Of a stretch of DNA of 35,039 nucleotides, positions 7,070 to 14,408 are shown one piece after another. The DNA comes from Candidatus Nomurabacteria bacterium RIFOXYD2_FULL_35_12 (GTDB lineage: Bacteria > Patescibacteriota > Minisyncoccia > Phycocordibacterales > UBA9973). Each line of letters opens with the position of its first letter. The stretch's first letter is position 1. The notes below the pieces were generated by a model. The model was given only the letters and a program-made list of their open reading frames with translations. It ran no database searches and was not told where the DNA came from. The stretch spans positions 1 to 35,039 of the forward strand of contig MFWK01000001.1 in the NCBI GenBank assembly GCA_001786365.1. Reading direction: 5' to 3'. The position numbers and the translations under genes are program-made.

Positions 7070-8444
7070 TTTTAAACAACAATTTAAAGGTAAAAAGATA
7101 ACTGTCATGGGGCTCGGGCTTTTGGGGCGGGGGTTGGGATATACAAAGTTTTTAGCGGAATGTGGAGCGGACTTGATTGTGACAGATTTAAAGACAAAAG
7201 AGCAATTGGCGACTTCAATAAAAAAATTAGAAAAATTTCCTAGTATTAAATTTGTTCTAGGTGAGCATAGACTGGAGGATTTTAGAAACAGAGACATGAT
7301 TATAAAGTCTGCTGGTGTTCCATTTGATTCTATCTATATTGCTGAAGCTAGAAAAAATAATATTCCTATAGAGATGGATGTTTCTTTGTTTGCAAAGCTT
7401 GCTCCAGATGTAATGATAATAGGAGTGACAGGCACAAGAGGGAAATCAATGACAACAGCCCTTATTTATGAAATTTTATCCGCCTACGTTAAAGCTTCGG
7501 CAGGACAAGAAAAAAAGTGGAAGGTTTATCTTGGTGGTAATGTCCGTGGAGTAGCAACGCTTCCACTTTTAGAAAAAGTACAGGCTGGAGATATTTTGGT
7601 TTGCGAGCTTGATTCTTGGCAGTTGCAAGGCTTTGGTGAGGCGAAAATTTCTCCACATATTTCCGTTTTTACTTCTTTTATGCCAGATCATATGAATTAT
7701 TATAAAGATGATATAAAAGCTTATTTTGCTGATAAAGCAAATATATTTAAATATCAAAAAAGTGAGGATATTTTGATAATTCGTCCAGATATGAAGGAAT
7801 TAATACCAGAATATTTTAAAAACCTGCCTGCCGGTAGGCAGGGTAAATTAATTGTTGTTAGTGCAAAAGATACAAAAAATTACGAATTTGTTGTGCCCGG
7901 AGAATATCAAAGAGAAAATTTGGCTTGTGCAGTTGCTGTAGCAGGAGAGTTTGGGGTGCCGGAAGAGTCTATTAAAAAAGCAGTTAGAAATTTCAAAGGT
8001 TTAGAAGGAAGATTGCAATATGTAAAAACAATTAAAGGCGTAAAGATATATAATGACAATAATGCGACAACTCCGGAAGCTACGATGGTGGGCATTGAAG
8101 CGCTAGTTTCCCCTAAGTCTGACTTAGAGGGCAAAAAAATTGTACTAATTTGTGGTGGAGCAGATAAGGGGCTTAAACTAGATAATTTTACAGAAGTTGT
8201 AGAAAAATATTGCAAAGCAGTGGTGTTGATTCCGGGGACGGGGACAGACATTCTGTCTAGTAGAAAGTTAAAAGTAGAAAGTTATAAAGTAAAAGATTTG
8301 AATGAAGCAGTTAAAACTGCGTTAGGTCTTGCCTCACGCGGTGATATAATACTATTTTCACCCGCCTTTGCGTCATTTGGAATGTTTAATAATGAATATG
8401 AGCGTAACGATTTATTTTTAGAAATAATTAAAGAGTTAAAATAA
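7062..8444 (+). CDS. murD: UDP-N-acetylmuramoylalanine-D-glutamate ligase MurD
   Basis: MurD adds D-Glu to UDP-MurNAc-L-Ala. The N-terminal Rossmann part begins KKITVMGLGLLGRG. The ligase P-loop is GVTGTRGKSMTT near residues 121-132. The central and C-terminal domains carry FTSFMPDHMNYY, YNDNNATTPEA and ICGGADKGL, all MurD-like. The ATG at 7062 overlaps the end of murE, as is usual in coupled mur genes; a TTG at 7032 is unlikely. A 461-residue product is normal length. LPAGRQG (about 254-260) comes from a palindromic insert, and SRKLKVESYKVK near the C-terminus is translated from the dispersed AAAGTTATAAAGT-type repeat. Confidence 0.95.
   Translation: MIDFKQQFKGKKITVMGLGLLGRGLGYTKFLAECGADLIVTDLKTKEQLATSIKKLEKFPSIKFVLGEHRLEDFRNRDMIIKSAGVPFDSIYIAEARKNNIPIEMDVSLFAKLAPDVMIIGVTGTRGKSMTTALIYEILSAYVKASAGQEKKWKVYLGGNVRGVATLPLLEKVQAGDILVCELDSWQLQGFGEAKISPHISVFTSFMPDHMNYYKDDIKAYFADKANIFKYQKSEDILIIRPDMKELIPEYFKNLPAGRQGKLIVVSAKDTKNYEFVVPGEYQRENLACAVAVAGEFGVPEESIKKAVRNFKGLEGRLQYVKTIKGVKIYNDNNATTPEATMVGIEALVSPKSDLEGKKIVLICGGADKGLKLDNFTEVVEKYCKAVVLIPGTGTDILSSRKLKVESYKVKDLNEAVKTALGLASRGDIILFSPAFASFGMFNNEYERNDLFLEIIKELK
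7823..7843 (+). repeat. in-frame palindrome in murD
   Basis: CCTGCCTGCCGGTAGGCAGG (with one more G) is a near-perfect 21-nt hairpin encoding LPAGRQG. The same sequence occurs in rbfA at 25483. Confidence 0.85.
8259..8295 (+). repeat. AAAGTT-type repeat inside murD
   Basis: A run of AGTAGAAAGTTAAAAGTAGAAAG-like units that matches the intergenic repeat family seen at 14134, 18753, 19561, 20436 and 27050, here read as coding sequence. Confidence 0.55.
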
Positions 8445-8445
8445 A

Positions 8446-9063
8446 ATGAAAAAGAAGACACAAATATTTTTTTTACATGGCGGGGAAACTTTTAAAAATC
8501 AAAAAGATTATTTGCATTTTTTAAAAACAAGGAAGATTTCTTTAGAGAGAAAGGTAAGATGGTCTGCTGTTTATCTTAGAAAAAATCTAGGCAGAAATTT
8601 TGAAATCATAAAGCCTCGTATGCCATTGCAAGATAATGCAAAATATAATGATTGGAAAATAAATTTTGAAAGGTATATTCCTTATTTTAGAAATGGTGTG
8701 ATTTTAATTGGTAATTCTTTGGGAGGGATTTTTCTAGCAAAATATTTATCCGAACATAAATTTCCAAAAAAGATATTGTCTACTTATTTAATTTGCCCGC
8801 CATTTGATGACACGGTGCCTGGGGAGGATTTGGTGGGGGGATTTAAGTTAAAATCTGACTTATCTTTACTGGAGAAAAACTCTAAAAATTTATATTTAAT
8901 GTTTTCAAAGGATGATAATGTAGTCCCTTTATCTCATGCCGAGAAATATAGGAATAAATTAAAAAATGCGAAGATAATAATATATAAAAATAAGGGTGGT
9001 CATTTCTTGATCTCAAAATTTCCGGAAATTATTAGAATGATTAAAAAGGATGTAAAAAAATAA
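8446..9063 (+). CDS. alpha/beta hydrolase (RBBP9/YdeN-like)
   Basis: A 205-residue hydrolase fold. IFFLHGGE near the N-terminus is the oxyanion-hole strand. GNSLGG is the nucleophile elbow with the catalytic Ser. MFSKDDNVVPL supplies the Asp and KNKGGHF the His, so a complete Ser-Asp-His triad is visible. The substrate is unknown. RBBP9-type hydrolases have short lengths like this. The gene lies 1 nt after murD and 1 nt before murC, so it is cotranscribed with peptidoglycan genes. An amidase or esterase role in the envelope is possible but not shown. Confidence 0.85.
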   Translation: MKKKTQIFFLHGGETFKNQKDYLHFLKTRKISLERKVRWSAVYLRKNLGRNFEIIKPRMPLQDNAKYNDWKINFERYIPYFRNGVILIGNSLGGIFLAKYLSEHKFPKKILSTYLICPPFDDTVPGEDLVGGFKLKSDLSLLEKNSKNLYLMFSKDDNVVPLSHAEKYRNKLKNAKIIIYKNKGGHFLISKFPEIIRMIKKDVKK

Positions 9064-9064
9064 A

Positions 9065-10429
9065 ATGTACGTAGAATTATCAAAAATTAAAAAAGTATTT
9101 TTTGTCGGAATCGGGGGGGTTGGGATTTCGGCTATTGCTAGGCTGATGCTCTTGCAAGACAAGGATGTTTCCGGATCTGATCTTTCGGCGAGCTTGATAA
9201 CTAGCGAACTTGAAAAGCTAGGAATTCATATAGCTATAGGGCAGAGCGTAGAATTGATTCCGAAAGATGCTGAGCTCGTAGTTTATTCAACAGCAATACC
9301 AAAATACGATGCTGAATTCTTTAAGAAATTAAAAAATTTTGGTGTTAAAATAGCAAGCTATCCAGAAATGCTTGGTTTGGTGACAGATGGTAAATATACG
9401 ATTGCAGTTTCTGGAACTCATGGCAAGACGACAACGACAGCCATGGTGGCAAAAGTTTTAATTGATTCTAAACATGATCCATCTGTCATTGTGGGAAGTT
9501 TATTAAAAGATTACAAATCAAACCTAGTTGTCGGTAAGAGCAATTTCTTTGTGGTGGAAGCTTGTGAATATGAAAGAGCTTTTTTAAATATTAAACCGAA
9601 AGTTTTAATAATTACAAATATCGAGCCTGACCATTTGGATTATTATAAAAATATAAAAGACATTCAAAATGCTTTCAAACAGTTGATGTCGCAGACTGAA
9701 CATTTGATTGTTTTTAATGGACAAGATAAAAATACGAGTACGCTAGTTGCTGATTATGAAAAAAATAATTCAAAATGCGGAGTGGTGGATTACACCAAAT
9801 ATCTTGATAAAGTTCCAAAGCTTTCTGTGCCTGGCGAGCATAATCGCATGAATGCGGCAGCTGCTTTTGTAGTGGCAGATATGTTGAATATAAATGTAGC
9901 TGATACACAGCAAAGCTTGGCAGGATTTTCTGGCACTTGGCGAAGGTTAGAAAAAAAGGGGGAGACAAAAGAAGGCACAATCATTTATGACGATTACGCT
10001 CATCATCCGACAGAAATAAAAGCGAGTTTGCAGGCGCTTCGAGAGCTTTACCCCCACACCAATGATATTGGTGTGGGGGTTTACCCGGAAGGAAAGAAAA
10101 TCACGGTTCTTTTTCAGCCACACCTCTATAGTCGAACCAAAGCTTTGTTTGATGATTTTGCAAAAAGTTTTAAAGGAGCCGATAAAACACTTCTTCTTCC
10201 GATTTATTTTGCTCGAGAAGTCAAAGATGAGAGTATATCTAGCGAAAAATTAGCTGAAGCAATAAAAAAAGAAGGGGATAATGCGCAAGCATTTCCGGAC
10301 TTTGCATCAGCTGAAGAATTTGTAAAAACCTTGAATCTTGGTCCAAAAGACGTATTTGTGACGATGGGAGCTGGCGAAGCCTATAAAGTTGCCGAAAAAG
10401 TCTTTGACGTAAAATCTTTATCGATATAG
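9065..10429 (+). CDS. murC: UDP-N-acetylmuramate-L-alanine ligase MurC
   Basis: MurC adds the first amino acid, L-Ala, to UDP-MurNAc. The N-terminal domain has FFVGIGGVGISAIARL and SGSDLS. The P-loop is SGTHGKTTTT (about 116-126). EACEYERAFLNIKP, NIEPDHLDYY, YDDYAHHPTEI and FQPHLYSRT are hallmark segments. At 454 residues it is close to full length. Residues about 329-338 (HTNDIGVGVYP) are an in-frame palindromic insert just before the FQPHLYSRT strand. It is the last gene of the run. murF and murG are not in the window. Confidence 0.97.
   Translation: MYVELSKIKKVFFVGIGGVGISAIARLMLLQDKDVSGSDLSASLITSELEKLGIHIAIGQSVELIPKDAELVVYSTAIPKYDAEFFKKLKNFGVKIASYPEMLGLVTDGKYTIAVSGTHGKTTTTAMVAKVLIDSKHDPSVIVGSLLKDYKSNLVVGKSNFFVVEACEYERAFLNIKPKVLIITNIEPDHLDYYKNIKDIQNAFKQLMSQTEHLIVFNGQDKNTSTLVADYEKNNSKCGVVDYTKYLDKVPKLSVPGEHNRMNAAAAFVVADMLNINVADTQQSLAGFSGTWRRLEKKGETKEGTIIYDDYAHHPTEIKASLQALRELYPHTNDIGVGVYPEGKKITVLFQPHLYSRTKALFDDFAKSFKGADKTLLLPIYFAREVKDESISSEKLAEAIKKEGDNAQAFPDFASAEEFVKTLNLGPKDVFVTMGAGEAYKVAEKVFDVKSLSI
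10050..10080 (+). repeat. in-frame palindrome in murC
   Basis: ACCCCCACACCAAT and ATTGGTGTGGGGGT pair perfectly around GAT. The insert sits in a surface loop of MurC. The core resembles the arms of the palindrome at 28781-28853. Confidence 0.85.
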
Positions 10430-10509
10430 GCTGTTTTTGATTTTGTTATTTTACCCTTATTTTATAAAGGTATTTTAGCTTGACTTATGCTGAAATCGTT
10501 GCATAACTA

Positions 10510-10538
10510 TTGACATTTAAACTGGAATATGATAGTAT
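10510..10538 (+). promoter_or_regulatory. promoter for the lysozyme-like gene
   Basis: TTGACA at 10510-10515, 17-nt spacer, TAGTAT at 10533-10538. The predicted leader is about 150 nt long and holds an upstream frame and a palindrome. Confidence 0.55.
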
Positions 10539-10634
10539 ATAAGTATATCTTTATAGTATAGGTCAGATTAATTTTTGGCTTATTAAATAAGGGTTTTTTA
10601 GTTTTTACAGCGGTTTAAACTAAAAATACGGTCA

Positions 10635-10700
10635 ATGTTTTACGCCTGTCCGCCATCGCTTTTAGCGAAAGCGGGCGGAGAGCACAACCGCTTAATATGA
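10635..10700 (+). CDS. upstream open reading frame overlapping the lysozyme-like gene
   Basis: ATG at 10635 opens a 21-codon frame whose TGA (10698-10700) overlaps the ATG at 10697 as ATGA. Most of its codons lie in a palindromic repeat (10644-10683). Translational coupling is possible; it may equally be an accidental frame in a repeat. Confidence 0.3.
   Translation: MFYACPPSLLAKAGGEHNRLI
10644..10683 (+). repeat. palindromic repeat in the 10697 leader
   Basis: GTCCGCC...GGGCGGA outer arms and TCGCT/AGCGA inner arms around TTT. It belongs to the same kind of G+C-rich palindromes as those inserted in genes here. Confidence 0.6.
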
Positions 10701-11335
10701 AAAATAAAAAATTAATACGTTTTGTGGAGTCGTTTATCTTATTACCAATCTTAACAATATCATCTCAAATGCCAGCGGGATCTATCTCGCAAGCTGTTGT
10801 AAATATTGTTAATACTCCATCAGTCGTATCTCAAGAAAAACAAAATATTTCAATTTCTGACTTTTTGGCCCTTAATGATGTTAAGAATCAGAAGATTGAA
10901 GACCAAAAGATCAAAGCTGAAGCTATTGATGCTTATTTTGGAGAACATGATATGCCCCTCGAAGGTATGGGTATGAAAATGGTAGAGGAAGCAGAGAAGA
11001 ACGATCTTGATTGGCGTCTATTGGCTGCTATTGCAGTGCGAGAATCTACCGGAGGTAAGTTTGAATGTAAGAAAGTTGAGAATAATGCTTTCGGTTGGGG
11101 TTCTTGTAAGATTGGATTTAAGTCCAACGAAGAGGCTATAGAAATTGTGGCTAAAAATTTGGGTGGGAATAATCCAAATACTGCCAGACACTATGAAGAC
11201 AAAACTACCAAACAAATTTTGCGCGCTTACAATCCGCCTTCTATAGTGCCTAGATATGCAGAGCAGGTTATCTCTATTATGAATACTATTGGCTCTGTTG
11301 ACGAAGAAGTTGTAACTACTGCAAAAGTTGCATAA
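10697..11335 (+). CDS. secreted lysozyme-like/glucosaminidase-fold protein
   Basis: A 212-residue protein with an N-terminal signal-like segment (residues 1 to about 30: basic KNKKLIRF, then a hydrophobic run). A linker follows, then a domain from about residue 75 resembling glucosaminidase/lysozyme folds. LLAAIAVRESTGGKFECK contains the expected catalytic Glu after a helix, and NNAFGWGSCKIGFKSNEEAIEIVAKNL and AYNPPSIVPRYAEQV resemble glucosaminidase (LYZ2-type) repeats. It would cut peptidoglycan outside the membrane, which fits a gene just behind the mur operon but in its own transcript. Enzyme class is inferred from pattern only. Confidence 0.75.
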   Translation: MKNKKLIRFVESFILLPILTISSQMPAGSISQAVVNIVNTPSVVSQEKQNISISDFLALNDVKNQKIEDQKIKAEAIDAYFGEHDMPLEGMGMKMVEEAEKNDLDWRLLAAIAVRESTGGKFECKKVENNAFGWGSCKIGFKSNEEAIEIVAKNLGGNNPNTARHYEDKTTKQILRAYNPPSIVPRYAEQVISIMNTIGSVDEEVVTTAKVA

Positions 11336-11371
11336 AAAATTCCCCTCTGCTTATGAGCAGAGCGGGATTTT
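11336..11371 (+). terminator. terminator after the lysozyme-like gene
   Basis: CTCTGCT/AGCAGAG hairpin around TATG, extended by AATTCCC with GGGATT, then TTTT. Confidence 0.65.
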
Positions 11372-11389
11372 AGTTTAATTATATGATGT

Positions 11390-11395
11390 TATAAT
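11390..11395 (+). promoter_or_regulatory. -10 box, short or no leader
   Basis: TATAAT, 8 nt before the ATG at 11404. The -35 region is weak. Confidence 0.45.
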
Positions 11396-11403
11396 ATGAA
11401 TCT

Positions 11404-12225
11404 ATGGAAAATAAACCAGATTTTAGTATCCGCAGGCTGATTATAAAAAGTAGACATAGCAAAGAAGAATCTAGAGAAAAGAAAGTAATTTTAAAAGGTT
11501 CTTCGGATGAAAATCTAGTAGAGATTGAAGGAGATGCGGAATTAGTTCTAAAAGAATTGATGGAGGAAAATAGTGAATGGATTGAAATACAGAAAAAAAG
11601 AATATTGGCAGATTTTTCTTCATTAAATGAAGAAAAAGTTGTGAAAGTTTATAATCAGGGTCTTTTAATATTTTTAAAACAGCAATATCGTCTTTTTACA
11701 AATGATCAAAAAAGTGGACAAAGAATTTTTCCTTCTATTATGAAAAGTAGGGATTATTTAAGACAACAAATCATAGCTTATACATTTGATTTCATACAAT
11801 CTCTAAAGGCTTCAAAGAAAGAAGGTCTCACCCCAGATCAAGCATTAAAACTTGCCTATTTATCATATAGACATGATCCTGATGTATTAAAAAAATTATC
11901 TGCCAAATATCCAAAAATTGAGAAATGGATTTTAAAGCAAATATTATTGCAACATCCATCTGATTCAGAACAGTTTATTATTGATTATCTAAAAACTGTT
12001 GATGAATTGATTATAAAATATCCAGAGGTAGATTTGGGAGTTATTCATCAAGCTACACTGGGATATTTTGATCCTGTAACTTTTATTGAAAATTATTTAA
12101 AAGAGGTTGAAAGACTGTTGGGAATTTATCCGAAAGTTCACAAAAGTGTCCTTAAGTATGCAGCATTATATTTTTCTGATCCTGAAAAAGAGCAACAGTT
12201 TATTTTGAAACATTTGAAAGAGTAA
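11404..12225 (+). CDS. hypothetical helical protein
   Basis: A 273-residue soluble protein I do not recognise. Residues about 1-60 are charged and beta-like. From about residue 60 on it looks all-helical, with recurring motifs around KYPKIEKWILKQILLQHPSD, KYPEVDLGVIHQATLGYFDP and IYPKVHKSVLKYAALYFSDP. These three share a (K/I)YP-x-(V/I)...(L/H)...A...(Y/H)-x-S/D-P pattern spaced by about 40 residues, suggesting helical repeats. No signal peptide or membrane segment. It stands alone between two terminators. Confidence 0.8.
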   Translation: MENKPDFSIRRLIIKSRHSKEESREKKVILKGSSDENLVEIEGDAELVLKELMEENSEWIEIQKKRILADFSSLNEEKVVKVYNQGLLIFLKQQYRLFTNDQKSGQRIFPSIMKSRDYLRQQIIAYTFDFIQSLKASKKEGLTPDQALKLAYLSYRHDPDVLKKLSAKYPKIEKWILKQILLQHPSDSEQFIIDYLKTVDELIIKYPEVDLGVIHQATLGYFDPVTFIENYLKEVERLLGIYPKVHKSVLKYAALYFSDPEKEQQFILKHLKE

Positions 12226-12266
12226 CACAAAAAAAACGGAAGCCTTGCTTCCGTTTTTTTTGTGTT
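12224..12266. terminator. bidirectional terminator between converging genes
   Basis: A perfect 20-bp stem with a 3-nt loop: AACACAAAAAAAACGGAAGC pairs with its complement. T runs on both strands serve the gene at 11404 (+) and rpsA (-). Confidence 0.9.
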
Positions 12267-12288
12267 AGACAAGGTTTAACCTTGTCTA
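12266..12288 (-). terminator. second hairpin at the end of rpsA
   Basis: TAGACAAGGTT and AACCTTGTCTA pair around one base; the hairpin includes the rpsA stop codon. Confidence 0.5.
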
Positions 12289-13377
12289 TTCTAGATGCAC
12301 CAAGGTCATCTTTTGGTCTTTTGGTTCAAACAATGTGATTTGGAAATTATAATTTTTTCCAAGTTCTAGTTTTTCGCGAAGTTTAGCTTCGGATGGGAAA
12401 GTGGAATTGTGTACAAGTCCAGCTACGCCTTCTTTGATAGAAACGAGTGCGCCATGTTTGTTGTATTTGATGACTACGCCTTTGATGATGTCGCCTTTCT
12501 TTAATTTACCTTCAAATTCTTTCCAAGGATTTTCTTTTAGGGCTTTAATAGAAAGTGAAATTTTGCCATCTTTTATTTCAATCACCTTTGCGCGAATTTT
12601 TTCTCCGATTTTAAACATTGTGCGTGGGTTTTCTACAAGGCCCCAGTCAAGCTCAGAAATATGAACAAGTCCTTCCAATCCATCTTCTAATTTTACGAAT
12701 ATTCCGAAATCAACAATGCCGGCAATTGTGCATTCCAATTCTTGACCAACAGAATGTTTGCTCAAGATTTCTTTTTTCTCTTCAGGGTTGTTGTCTTTTT
12801 CAGAGAATATTAGTTTACCTTCTTTTGGCAAAGTGGAAATAATCATCACAGAGATCTTTTGTCCTACCAATTTCTTTAATTCTTTAAGAATTTTATCTTT
12901 ATCAGAATCAAGCACACGAGGGTAGTGGTCTGCTTTTAGTTGAGATGCCGGCAAGAATCCCTGAATGCCTTGCCATTCCAAAATAAGTCCGCCTTTGTTT
13001 GCGTCTTTTATTTCCAATTCCATTATCGTCTTATCTTTAATTGCCTTCTCGGCATCGCTCCAGGTGAGAGCTTGTTTTGCTTCTTTTAAGGAAAGTTCGA
13101 TGTAGCCGTCCTCATTTTCTCTTTCGACAACTTTTGCCTTAATGATATCGCCGATACTTATTTTCTTGATGATATCTTTTGCATTGATGAATTCTCGGCC
13201 ATAAATAATACCTGCGCCGTAAGGTGCTAGGTCTACATAGACTGATGATTTTTCAACACTAATAACCGAACCTTCTACTAGAGAATCAACTTCTGGTTTG
13301 TTTATGGTTCGATCGACGATTGATTTTAAGACTGGATTTTCTTCTACTGCCACTACTGTCTCTTCTTTTTTAATCAT
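12286..13377 (-). CDS. rpsA: ribosomal protein S1
   Basis: A 363-residue protein with four S1 RNA-binding repeats, each starting with a glycine-rich turn: about residues 33-102 (VEGSVISVEKSSVYVDL), 118-190, 205-273 (VGQELECTIAGIVDFGIFVKLEDGLEGLVHISEL) and 290-360 (KKGDIIKGVVIKYNKHGALVSIKEGVAGLVHNS). S1 binds mRNA on the 30S subunit and helps start translation on mRNAs with weak or no Shine-Dalgarno sequence. It is shorter than the six-repeat E. coli form, as is common. The start follows a leader peptide frame and a terminator-like hairpin, which suggests attenuation. Confidence 0.95.
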   Translation of the reverse strand: MIKKEETVVAVEENPVLKSIVDRTINKPEVDSLVEGSVISVEKSSVYVDLAPYGAGIIYGREFINAKDIIKKISIGDIIKAKVVERENEDGYIELSLKEAKQALTWSDAEKAIKDKTIMELEIKDANKGGLILEWQGIQGFLPASQLKADHYPRVLDSDKDKILKELKKLVGQKISVMIISTLPKEGKLIFSEKDNNPEEKKEILSKHSVGQELECTIAGIVDFGIFVKLEDGLEGLVHISELDWGLVENPRTMFKIGEKIRAKVIEIKDGKISLSIKALKENPWKEFEGKLKKGDIIKGVVIKYNKHGALVSIKEGVAGLVHNSTFPSEAKLREKLELGKNYNFQITLFEPKDQKMTLVHLE

Positions 13378-13392
13378 ATATATTAATAAAAA

Positions 13393-13412
13393 AATCCGCT
13401 TGAAAGCGGACT
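13393..13412 (-). terminator. leader terminator (possible attenuator) of rpsA
   Basis: On the minus strand TCCGCT/AGCGGA around TTCA is followed by a run of seven T. It lies between the predicted rpsA promoter and the rpsA ATG. No other minus-strand gene ends here, so it is not a terminator of an upstream gene. Confidence 0.6.
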
Positions 13413-13443
13413 AAGGTTTAGGTTCTAAAGGACCAATTTGCAT
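13411..13443 (-). CDS. rpsA leader peptide frame
   Basis: ATG-initiated 10-codon frame MQIGPLEPKP whose TAG touches the 5' arm of the terminator hairpin. Three of the ten codons are Pro. Position and size fit a leader peptide, but coding is not proven. Confidence 0.4.
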   Translation of the reverse strand: MQIGPLEPKP

Positions 13444-13481
13444 CCAATAGGGTTACCCCAAATCCATCTTTTAATGCTTTT

Positions 13482-13510
13482 ATCTTAGCAAAAAATATGC
13501 TATAATGCAA
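13482..13510 (-). promoter_or_regulatory. promoter for rpsA
   Basis: Minus strand TTGCAT (13510-13505), 17-nt spacer, TAAGAT (13487-13482). It overlaps the divergent promoter of the MBL gene. Confidence 0.45.
13501..13506 (+). promoter_or_regulatory. -10 box of the MBL gene, leaderless
   Basis: TATAAT, ending 7 nt before the ATG at 13514. It contains the first bases of an alternative ATG at 13505, which would lie within the promoter itself. Confidence 0.55.
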
Positions 13511-13513
13511 GTA

Positions 13514-14140
13514 ATGATAATCACATATTTCGGCAAACAATTTTTCAAGATTCAAAAAGGGGACATGGTCCTTGCTTTTAACCCTGTCAGTAAAAGTTCA
13601 AAAACAGGCATAAATGCTCATTTCGGAGCTGACGTTGCTCTTGTGACCACTAATCATCCTGACTATAATGGAGTGGAACAGCTTTCCCATGGTGATCGAG
13701 TTCCTTTTGCTATTAACGGTCCGGGGGATTATGAAATAAAAGATGTTTTTATAAAAGGTGTATTGTCCGAGGCATCTTTGGCGGACAAAAAATATATCAA
13801 CACTATTTATATGTTCTCGGTAGACAATATTAATGTTGCATTTTTAGGAGCGTTATCAAATGTGGAAATTTCCAAAGAAGCTCATGAAGCTATAAATAGT
13901 CCAGACATTCTTTTTGTTCCAATCGGAGGCAAGGGTTTACTCGATCCAAAGTCTGCAGCAAAGTTTGCTCTTTCATTTGAACCAAAGATGATAATTCCGA
14001 TGGATTACGATGATTCATCTCTGAAAGTTTTCTTAAAAGAAATTGGAGAAGAAAAAGCCGAAGTCGTAGATAAATTGACGCTCAAATTAAAAGATTTGGA
14101 AGGCAAAGAAGGAGAAGTGGTCGTGCTTAAGAGTTTATAA
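13514..14140 (+). CDS. MBL-fold protein, UlaG-like, with degenerate metal site
   Basis: A 208-residue protein resembling short UlaG-like metallo-beta-lactamase folds: MIITYFGKQFFKIQKGD, then LVTTNHPDYNGVEQL where the metal motif H-x-H-x-D-H is expected, then GPGDYEIKDVFIKGV and IPMDYDDSSLKVFLKEIG. Only one His and the Asp of the metal motif remain in TTNHPDYNG, so catalysis is doubtful. I chose ATG 13514 over 13505 because TATAAT at 13501-13506 overlaps the latter. The role is unknown. Its last codons run into an AAAGTT-type repeat. Confidence 0.85.
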   Translation: MIITYFGKQFFKIQKGDMVLAFNPVSKSSKTGINAHFGADVALVTTNHPDYNGVEQLSHGDRVPFAINGPGDYEIKDVFIKGVLSEASLADKKYINTIYMFSVDNINVAFLGALSNVEISKEAHEAINSPDILFVPIGGKGLLDPKSAAKFALSFEPKMIIPMDYDDSSLKVFLKEIGEEKAEVVDKLTLKLKDLEGKEGEVVVLKSL

Positions 14141-14167
14141 AGTTATAAAGTAAAAAGTTTATAAAGT
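14134..14167 (+). repeat. AAAGTT-type intergenic repeat
   Basis: Units of the form (A)AAGTT(T)ATAAAGT in tandem between the MBL gene and the next gene. Confidence 0.7.
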
Positions 14168-14168
14168 C

Positions 14169-14402
14169 ATGAAAAAAATTATTTTAAATTTAAGAAGTCA
14201 GCCCGAACATGTTCGAAGAAATATTTTGCATGTTTTGACAGTTTTTTTTGCTGTCGCCTTATTGCTCATTTGGGTTTTTTCTTTAGGAACAAATTTGAGC
14301 AGTCCGGAAACTCAAGCAAAAATAAATAACGATTTGGAGCCATTTTCTGCATTAACAGCAAACATAGTCGACGGATATTATAGTATTACAGGATCCAATT
14401 AA
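14169..14402 (+). CDS. small single-pass membrane protein
   Basis: A 77-residue protein with a positive N-terminus (KKIILNLRSQPEHVRRN), one hydrophobic segment (about 19-42) and a polar outer part ending YYSITGSN. The topology would be N-in. The family is not recognised. It ends 6 nt before gyrA and is likely cotranscribed with it. Confidence 0.75.
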   Translation: MKKIILNLRSQPEHVRRNILHVLTVFFAVALLLIWVFSLGTNLSSPETQAKINNDLEPFSALTANIVDGYYSITGSN

Positions 14403-14408
14403 TTCTTT

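Noticed and set aside
10441..10490. Terminator after murC
   Set aside because: The possible hairpin (ACCTTTAT-like arms) is weak and interrupted; no convincing terminator is visible, so the end of the mur operon transcript is left open.
13505..13513. ATG 13505 as start of the MBL gene
   Set aside because: It lies inside the TATAAT box; ATG 13514 fits both the promoter and the family N-terminus.
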